A DNA stretch of 42,486 bases from assembly GCA_013816245.1 (NCBI GenBank), contig JACDEU010000025.1:1-42486 (forward strand), read 5' to 3'. The notes under the pieces are model-generated. The model did no database searches and was not told the DNA's origin. It was given only the letters and a program-made list of their open reading frames with translations. Source of the stretch: Actinomycetota bacterium. Lineage in GTDB: Bacteria > Actinomycetota > Thermoleophilia > Gaiellales > Gaiellaceae. Position numbers and translations under genes: made by a program. Positions 38,900-42,486 of this stretch are shown here, in pieces. Positions within the stretch are counted from its first letter, which is position 1, and the number at the start of each line of letters is the position of its first letter.

Positions 38900-39814
38900 A
38901 TGCGGGCGACGCGTTTGGTCTCGCTACTCCTCCTCCTGCAGCTGCGGGGGCAACTCACGGCGGCGGAGCTGGCCGAGCACTTCGAGGTCTCGGTCCGCAC
39001 GATTCATCGCGACGTCGAGTCGCTCGGGGCGGCCGGCGTGCCGGTCGAGGCGTTGCGCGGTCCTGCAGGTGGCTACCGCCTGGCCGGGGGCTATCGGACG
39101 AAGCTCACCGGCCTCACCGCGGCGGAGGCGGAGGCGTTGTTCGTGGCACCGGCCCCGGCGGCCGAGCTCGGACTGGGCGGCGTGCTCGCGAACGCGCGTC
39201 TGAAAGTCCTTTCCGCCTTGCCCCCAGAGCTCCAGGAGCGGGCGAGCCGCGCCGAGCGCTACTTCCACCTGGACACGCGCGGCTGGTTCCGCGCCGAGGA
39301 CACGGTTCCGCACCTGCCGACGATCGCGGCAGCGACCTGGCAGGGGCGACGGCTGAGCGGCCGCTACCGGGAGGGCAGCCGCGTCGTGCAGCGAACGCTG
39401 GATCCGCTCGGGCTCGTGCTCAAGGGCGGCGCCTGGTACCTCGTCGCGCATCGCAGTGTCGGGATGCGCGTCTACCGCGTCTCGCGTTTCGCGTCGGTGC
39501 GGGTGCGCGAGGAGGGGTTCGAGCGGCCCGAGGGATTCGACCTTGCGTCGTACTGGGACGAATGGTCGAGAAGCTTCGAAGCGGCACGCCCACATGTCGA
39601 GGTGACGGTCCGAGCGAGCGAGCTCGTGCGCCGCTTTCTCCCGGGTGAGCTGCCCGGCGAGGACGGCGTCTACGTCGTCGGCTTCGAAAATCTCGAGGAA
39701 GCCTTTCGCGAGCTGCTCAAGTTCGGCCCCGATGCGGAAGTGCTCGAGCCCGTCGAGTTGCGGGCGCGTGTCGCGGCGGCGGCGGCCGAGGTCGCCGCCC
39801 TGTACGGCGCTTGA
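38900..39814 (+). CDS. WYL-domain transcriptional regulator
   Basis: A 304-residue DNA-binding regulator. The winged helix-turn-helix (about 1-55) reads TRLVSLLLLLQLRGQLTAAE and FEVSVRTIHRDVESLGAAGVP. The WYL domain (about 130-215) has AAATWQGRRLSGRYR, LDPLGLVLKGGAWYLVAHR with the WYL motif itself, and RVYRVSRF. WYL domains bind ligands such as nucleic acids or nucleotides in known examples. The ATG at 38900 is preferred over an in-frame start at 38822 because that would run across the palindrome. The stop codon is embedded in the glnA -35 hexamer. Likely autoregulated. Confidence 0.92.
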   Translation: MRATRLVSLLLLLQLRGQLTAAELAEHFEVSVRTIHRDVESLGAAGVPVEALRGPAGGYRLAGGYRTKLTGLTAAEAEALFVAPAPAAELGLGGVLANARLKVLSALPPELQERASRAERYFHLDTRGWFRAEDTVPHLPTIAAATWQGRRLSGRYREGSRVVQRTLDPLGLVLKGGAWYLVAHRSVGMRVYRVSRFASVRVREEGFERPEGFDLASYWDEWSRSFEAARPHVEVTVRASELVRRFLPGELPGEDGVYVVGFENLEEAFRELLKFGPDAEVLEPVELRARVAAAAAEVAALYGA

Positions 39815-39840
39815 CCTCCATCCGCCGCGACCACTAAAGT
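39811..39840 (+). promoter_or_regulatory. Sigma-70-type promoter of glnA leader
   Basis: TTGACC (39811-39816) and TAAAGT (39835-39840) are 18 bases apart, the best -35/-10 pair seen in this window. Transcription would start near 39847. The -35 overlaps the WYL gene stop codon. Unlike many genes here, glnA has a long leader (about 100 bases) and a proper Shine-Dalgarno (AAGGAG, 39936-39941). Confidence 0.6.
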
Positions 39841-39851
39841 GAGGTCAGGTC

Positions 39852-39890
39852 GTCCGCCGCCGAAGGCGGGCGCCGAGGCAATGGAGCCTC
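39852..39890 (+). promoter_or_regulatory. glnA leader RNA with possible antiterminator
   Basis: Two helices can form early in the leader. GTCCGCC (39852-39858) pairs with GGCGGGC (39865-39871) around GCCGAA, with one G-T pair. GAGGC (39875-39879) pairs with GCCTC (39886-39890) around AATGGA. The second helix uses bases that the terminator at 39884-39920 needs, so the two are mutually exclusive, as expected of an attenuator or riboswitch. No known glutamine riboswitch class was recognised. Regulation by glutamine or nitrogen state is inferred from the downstream gene. Confidence 0.5.
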
Positions 39891-39920
39891 AGGACTCAGT
39901 GAGTCCTGGGCTCTTTTTTT
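39884..39920 (+). terminator. Rho-independent terminator in the glnA leader
   Basis: GAGCC and CAGGACT (39884-39888, 39890-39896) pair with AGTCCTG and GGCTC (39902-39908, 39909-39913), giving 12 base pairs with one bulged T and a five-base loop. Seven Ts (39914-39920) follow at once. This is the only textbook T-tract terminator in the window. It lies about 25 bases before the glnA ATG, so it must be bypassed for glnA to be expressed from the promoter at 39811. It also lies 70 bases past the WYL stop and could end that transcript too. Confidence 0.8.
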
Positions 39921-39945
39921 GTGGTCCCGATTTGGAAGGAGCGGC

Positions 39946-41391
39946 ATGTCAGCGGAAGAGACGAAGCACTATCTGGCGAACGGACAGGCGACGGCCCCGG
40001 ACGCGCGCGAGGCGCTCGAGTGGGCTCGCGGGACGACCGCCCAGATGGTCGACCTGAAGTTCTGCGACCTGCTCGGCACGTGGCAGCACATGACGCTGCC
40101 GATCCGGGCGTTCGACGAGTCCGCGTTCGACGACGGCCTCGGCTTCGACGGCTCGTCGATTCGCGGCTGGCAGGGGATCTCGGAGTCGGACATGCTGCTG
40201 ATGCCGGATGCCGCCTCGGCGATCCTGGATCCGTTCACCGAGGCGCCGACGCTGTCGCTCATCTGCGAGATCGCGGACCCGATCACCGGGGAGCCGTACG
40301 CAAAAGATCCACGCCGCATCGCCAAGAAGGCTGAGGAGTACCTTCGCTCAACGGGGATTGCGGACACGGCGTTCATAGGCCCCGAGTGCGAGTTCTTCAT
40401 CTTCGACGAGGTCTCGTATGAGCTCGGCCCGAACCGCTCGCACTATTCGGTGGACTCGAGCGAAGGCCACTGGAACTCGGGGAAGCCTGGCCTCGGCTAC
40501 ACGGTGCGCGAGAAGGAAGGCTACTTCCCGCCTGCGCCGCACGACACGCTGCACGACCTGCGCACTCGCATGGTGCTGACGCTCGAGCGGCTCGGGATCC
40601 CGTGCGAGTTCCACCACCACGAGGTTGCATCGGGTGGGCAGTGCGAGATCGACCTCCGCTACCAGCCGCTGACGCGCATGGCAGATCAGGTGATGACCTA
40701 CAAGTACGTCGTCAAGAACGCCGCGCGTGCCGCCGGCAAGTCGGTGACGTTCATGCCGAAGCCGATTTTCGGCGACAACGGCTCCGGCATGCACACGCAC
40801 CAGTCACTGTGGAAAGAGGGCACGCCGCTGATGGCGGACAAGTCGGGCTACGCAGGGTTGTCGCAGCTAGCCCGCGCGTACATCGGCGGCCTGCTCGCGC
40901 ACGCCCCTGCGCTGCTGGCGTTCTGTGCCCCGACGACGAACTCGTACCGCAGGCTCGTGCCCGGGTACGAGGCGCCGGTGAACCTCGTCTATTCGATGCG
41001 AAACCGCAGCGCATGCATTCGCATCCCGATGTACTCGGATTCGCCGAAGGCGAAGCGGATCGAGTTCCGCTGCCCCGACGCGGCGGCAAATCCGTATCTC
41101 GCCTTCTCGGCGATGCTGATGGCCGGGCTCGACGGTATCCAGAAGGGTCTCGATGCCGGTGAGCCTGCGGACTGGGATCTCTTCGAGGAGGACCGCGGCG
41201 TCGCACAGGTTCCCGGCTCGCTTGCGGAAGCGCTCAAGGCGCTCGAGCACGACCACGAGTTCCTGACGGCCGGCGGTGTCTTCAGCGAGGACGTGATTCG
41301 CACCTGGATCGACTACAAGCGCGAGAACGAGGCGGACGTCGTGCGGCTCCGCCCGCATCCCGCGGAATTCTCCCTCTACTACGACTGTTAA
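39946..41391 (+). CDS. glnA: Glutamine synthetase type I
   Basis: Makes glutamine from glutamate, ammonia and ATP; a dodecameric GSI of 481 residues. [18 protein letters not shown] near the N terminus, [12 protein letters not shown] (metal Glu), [19 protein letters not shown] (NGSGMH, metal His), and [19 protein letters not shown] are the family signatures. The adenylylation loop, normally NLYDLP, reads DLFEED with F413 at the regulatory Tyr, so AMP attachment by GlnE is not possible at that site. The ATG at 39946 has AAGGAG four bases upstream. It sits behind an attenuator-like leader and before acetyltransferase, P-II and amt genes, all in nitrogen assimilation. Confidence 0.95.
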   Translation: MSAEETKHYLANGQATAPDAREALEWARGTTAQMVDLKFCDLLGTWQHMTLPIRAFDESAFDDGLGFDGSSIRGWQGISESDMLLMPDAASAILDPFTEAPTLSLICEIADPITGEPYAKDPRRIAKKAEEYLRSTGIADTAFIGPECEFFIFDEVSYELGPNRSHYSVDSSEGHWNSGKPGLGYTVREKEGYFPPAPHDTLHDLRTRMVLTLERLGIPCEFHHHEVASGGQCEIDLRYQPLTRMADQVMTYKYVVKNAARAAGKSVTFMPKPIFGDNGSGMHTHQSLWKEGTPLMADKSGYAGLSQLARAYIGGLLAHAPALLAFCAPTTNSYRRLVPGYEAPVNLVYSMRNRSACIRIPMYSDSPKAKRIEFRCPDAAANPYLAFSAMLMAGLDGIQKGLDAGEPADWDLFEEDRGVAQVPGSLAEALKALEHDHEFLTAGGVFSEDVIRTWIDYKRENEADVVRLRPHPAEFSLYYDC

Positions 41392-41401
41392 GGGGACGCT
41401 G

Positions 41402-41938
41402 ATGCTGGAGCTCGGAGCCCGACCGACGGACACGCTCGCCGAACCACCGGCGGTTGAGCTCCGGCCACTCCTGCCCGACGACTGGCACGCCGTCGCGGAG
41501 ATCTACTGGGACGGGATGCGCAACGGGCTCGCGACCTTCCAGACGGAGGTGCCGTCGTGGGAGCAGTGGGATGCTGGGCACCTGCGCGGACACCGGCTCG
41601 TCGCCGATCTCCTCGGTGAGGTCGTCGGCTGGACAGCGCTGTCGCCCGCGTCGGCGCGGCGGTGTTATGCCGGTGTCGCAGAAAACAGCATCTATGTCGC
41701 ACGGGGCGCCAGTGGCCTCGGGATCGGCCGCGCGCTGCTGGAGGCCCTGATCGCCGGGGCGGAGAAGGCCGGGATCTGGACTATCCAGACGTCGATCTTC
41801 CCGGAGAACCGAGCGTCCCTCGCGCTGCACGAGCACAGCGGCTTCCGAGTTGTCGGCACGCGCGAGCGCGTCGCGAAGCGGGACGGCGTGTGGAGGGACA
41901 CGGTCTTCCTCGAACGGCGCAGCGCGGCCGTCACATGA
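41402..41938 (+). CDS. GNAT acetyltransferase of the phosphinothricin/methionine sulfoximine type
   Basis: A 178-residue GNAT protein. VELRPLLPDDWHAVAEIYWD starts the fold, SGLGIGRALLEALI is the acetyl-CoA loop, and IWTIQTSIFPENRASLALHE with GFRVVGTRERVAKRDGVWRD closely follow the Pat/Bar/MddA pattern (IFPEN, GFRxVGxRE, WRD). Such enzymes acetylate the glutamine synthetase inhibitors phosphinothricin and methionine sulfoximine. Lying ten bases after glnA, it may protect that enzyme or recycle oxidised or toxic amino acids. Substrate is inferred from family and position. GGGGAC precedes the ATG. Confidence 0.87.
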   Translation: MLELGARPTDTLAEPPAVELRPLLPDDWHAVAEIYWDGMRNGLATFQTEVPSWEQWDAGHLRGHRLVADLLGEVVGWTALSPASARRCYAGVAENSIYVARGASGLGIGRALLEALIAGAEKAGIWTIQTSIFPENRASLALHEHSGFRVVGTRERVAKRDGVWRDTVFLERRSAAVT

Positions 41939-41942
41939 CTTT

Positions 41943-42035
41943 GTGGCTCAGAGCCACTTGCCCTTCTGACTCGCTCCACGGCGGTCGTGCCGTGGAGGAC
42001 AGTGGGTCGGCGGAGAGCTAGTGGCTCAGAGCCAC
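41943..42035. repeat. Two copies of a 15-bp palindrome flanking a hairpin, before glnB
   Basis: GTGGCTCAGAGCCAC occurs at 41943-41957 and again at 42021-42035, 78 bases apart. Including neighbours, copy 1 (TTGTGGCTC...) matches the reverse complement of copy 2 (...GAGCCACAAG), so the flanks are inverted. Between them CTCCACGGC (41974-41982) and GCCGTGGAG (41989-41997) form a 9-bp hairpin with a six-base loop. Possible roles are paired operators for the P-II/amt genes, a REP- or MITE-like unit, or RNA structures between coding regions. No GlnR- or AmtR-type box is apparent. Confidence 0.6.
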
Positions 42036-42049
42036 AAGCGGGGTTCCGG

Positions 42050-42400
42050 ATGATCAAGGTCGAGGCAGTCGTCCTTCGCGACCGTGTCGAGACCGTCATC
42101 GACGCCGTCGAGGAGGAGACGGGGCACGTCGGCGTCACCGTCGTCGAGGCGATCGGCCACGGCCGGCAGCGCGGTGTCACGCACGAGTACCGCGGCCGCG
42201 TGTTCGAGTCGCGTTTCCTGCCGAAGGCGCTGCTCACGTTCATCGTCGACGACGGGCTCGCGCCTGCGGTCGTCTCTGCCGTCGCCGACGCGGCGCAGAG
42301 CGGTAACCAGTCGGGTGACGGTCTCGTCTGGACGAGTCGCGTCGCCAACGTGACGCACAACCGCACCGGTCGGCGGCTCGAAGAGGCCGATGTCCGTTGA
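42050..42400 (+). CDS. P-II nitrogen regulatory protein, divergent
   Basis: Trimeric sensor of 2-oxoglutarate and ATP/ADP that controls ammonium transport and assimilation, 116 residues. The T-loop region is GHGRQRGVTHEYRGRVFESR, aligning with E. coli [20 protein letters not shown]: Tyr47 matches Tyr46, but Phe52 stands at the modified Tyr51. FLPKALLTFIVDD is conserved. The usual GDGKIF reads GDGLVW, losing the ATP-contacting Lys, while RTGRR is kept at the end. It therefore cannot be uridylylated or adenylylated at the classical site and may bind nucleotide differently. Its stop overlaps amt (TTGA), the standard glnK-amt pairing. Confidence 0.87.
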   Translation: MIKVEAVVLRDRVETVIDAVEEETGHVGVTVVEAIGHGRQRGVTHEYRGRVFESRFLPKALLTFIVDDGLAPAVVSAVADAAQSGNQSGDGLVWTSRVANVTHNRTGRRLEEADVR

Positions 42401-42486
42401 AGAACGCCGATCTCCTGATCGCCGCTAACACGGTCTGGGTCGTCGTTGCGGCGATCCTCGTGATGTTCATGCAAGCGGGGTTCGCG
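42397..42486 (+). CDS. amt: Ammonium transporter (Amt family), 3' truncated by window end
   Basis: The first 30 codons from TTG 42397, which overlaps the P-II stop, encode KNADLLIAANTVWVVVAAIL and then VMFMQAGFA. NTxWVLxxxxLVxFMQxGFA is the first membrane helix of Amt/AmtB channels, so the family is recognisable despite the short length. Pairing with the P-II gene is the conserved glnK-amt arrangement, in which P-II plugs the channel when nitrogen is plentiful. The rest of the gene lies beyond the window. Confidence 0.85.
   Translation, partial: MKNADLLIAANTVWVVVAAILVMFMQAGFA

Noticed and set aside
39834..40057. A leader peptide from the ATG at 39881 as the basis of glnA attenuation
   Set aside because: The frame has no stop before glnA and no run of Gln or other diagnostic codons, so ribosome-stalling attenuation is not supported.
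41939..42049. GlnR or AmtR binding site before the P-II gene
   Set aside because: The repeated GTGGCTCAGAGCCAC palindrome does not fit the published consensus forms for either regulator as I know them.
1..42486. tRNA genes, rRNA genes, CRISPR arrays, transposases, integrases or phage genes
   Set aside because: No cloverleaf-like sequence, regularly spaced repeats, or mobile-element protein motifs were seen on reading both strands and all long frames.

Overview
This 42.5 kb window is very GC-rich and densely packed with genes, and it reads as chromosomal DNA of an actinobacterium. Supporting features are many 4-base start/stop overlaps (GTGA, ATGA, TTGA), frequent GTG and TTG starts, a PE-LIG-POL LigD, a WYL regulator, a Ppm1-like mannosyltransferase, and repeated -10 hexamers (TANNNT) ending about six bases before the start codon, which is the mark of leaderless mRNAs. 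Deep lineages such as Thermoleophilia (Gaiellales or Solirubrobacterales) fit best, but that placement is an inference from gene style and not proven. No tRNA, rRNA, CRISPR array, transposase or phage gene was seen.

Layout. 1-3143: a secreted PGRP-type amidase (5' end outside the window), then biotin ligase and an ECF-like sigma factor, divergent from overlapping -10 elements. 3140-7673: type II fatty acid synthesis, fabZ-fabH-fabD-fabG-fabF, without acpP; fabG has no ATG, GTG or TTG start. 7683-11823: a HAD hydrolase, a double-GNAT protein, a zinc-ribbon/arginase-fold protein and accD-accA. 11824-14594: a stretch rich in inverted repeats and DnaA-box-like words, the C-terminal stump of a Ku gene, and an intact ligD. 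14591-19418 (minus strand): an MrfA/Hrq1-like helicase, an unknown membrane protein, NDH-2 and a wrecked HD-GYP gene. 19437-22439: a TPP riboswitch followed by thiD-thiM-thiE-thiL. 22413-25930: thioredoxin, a polyprenol-phosphate mannosyltransferase, PolX and a decayed aromatic amino acid decarboxylase. 25908-31634: trehalose-6-phosphate phosphatase, two half-size TauE/SafE proteins, a small unknown protein, a membrane-anchored beta-propeller, an M23 peptidase, a YtxH-like protein and a lipoprotein. 31571-34455: hsp20-lon. 34547-38124: an RmlA-RmlC fusion, rmlD and an ABC-2 exporter. 38249-39814: a WYL regulator and a 50-residue-ORF/cupin operon diverge around a perfect 25-bp palindrome. 39811-42486: a nitrogen block (attenuator-like leader, glnA, PPT/MSO-type acetyltransferase, P-II gene, start of amt).

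Functional links. birA, accDA and the fab block supply malonyl-CoA and extend it into fatty acids, although ACP and biotin carboxylase/BCCP lie elsewhere. The thi operon has kinases, ThiE and ThiL but no thiC or thiG here, so it suits salvage under riboswitch control. The nitrogen block pairs a glutamine synthetase and a P-II protein that both carry Phe where the classical regulatory Tyr sits, which suggests control by means other than nucleotidylylation, possibly the leader RNA.

The most interesting items are the glnA leader attenuator, the paired Tyr-to-Phe changes in GlnA and P-II, the WYL/palindrome/small-ORF/cupin module, the deletion-type decay of ku, HD-GYP and the decarboxylase, the arginase-fold protein with a Cys-rich metal motif, and the CTG-start fabG.
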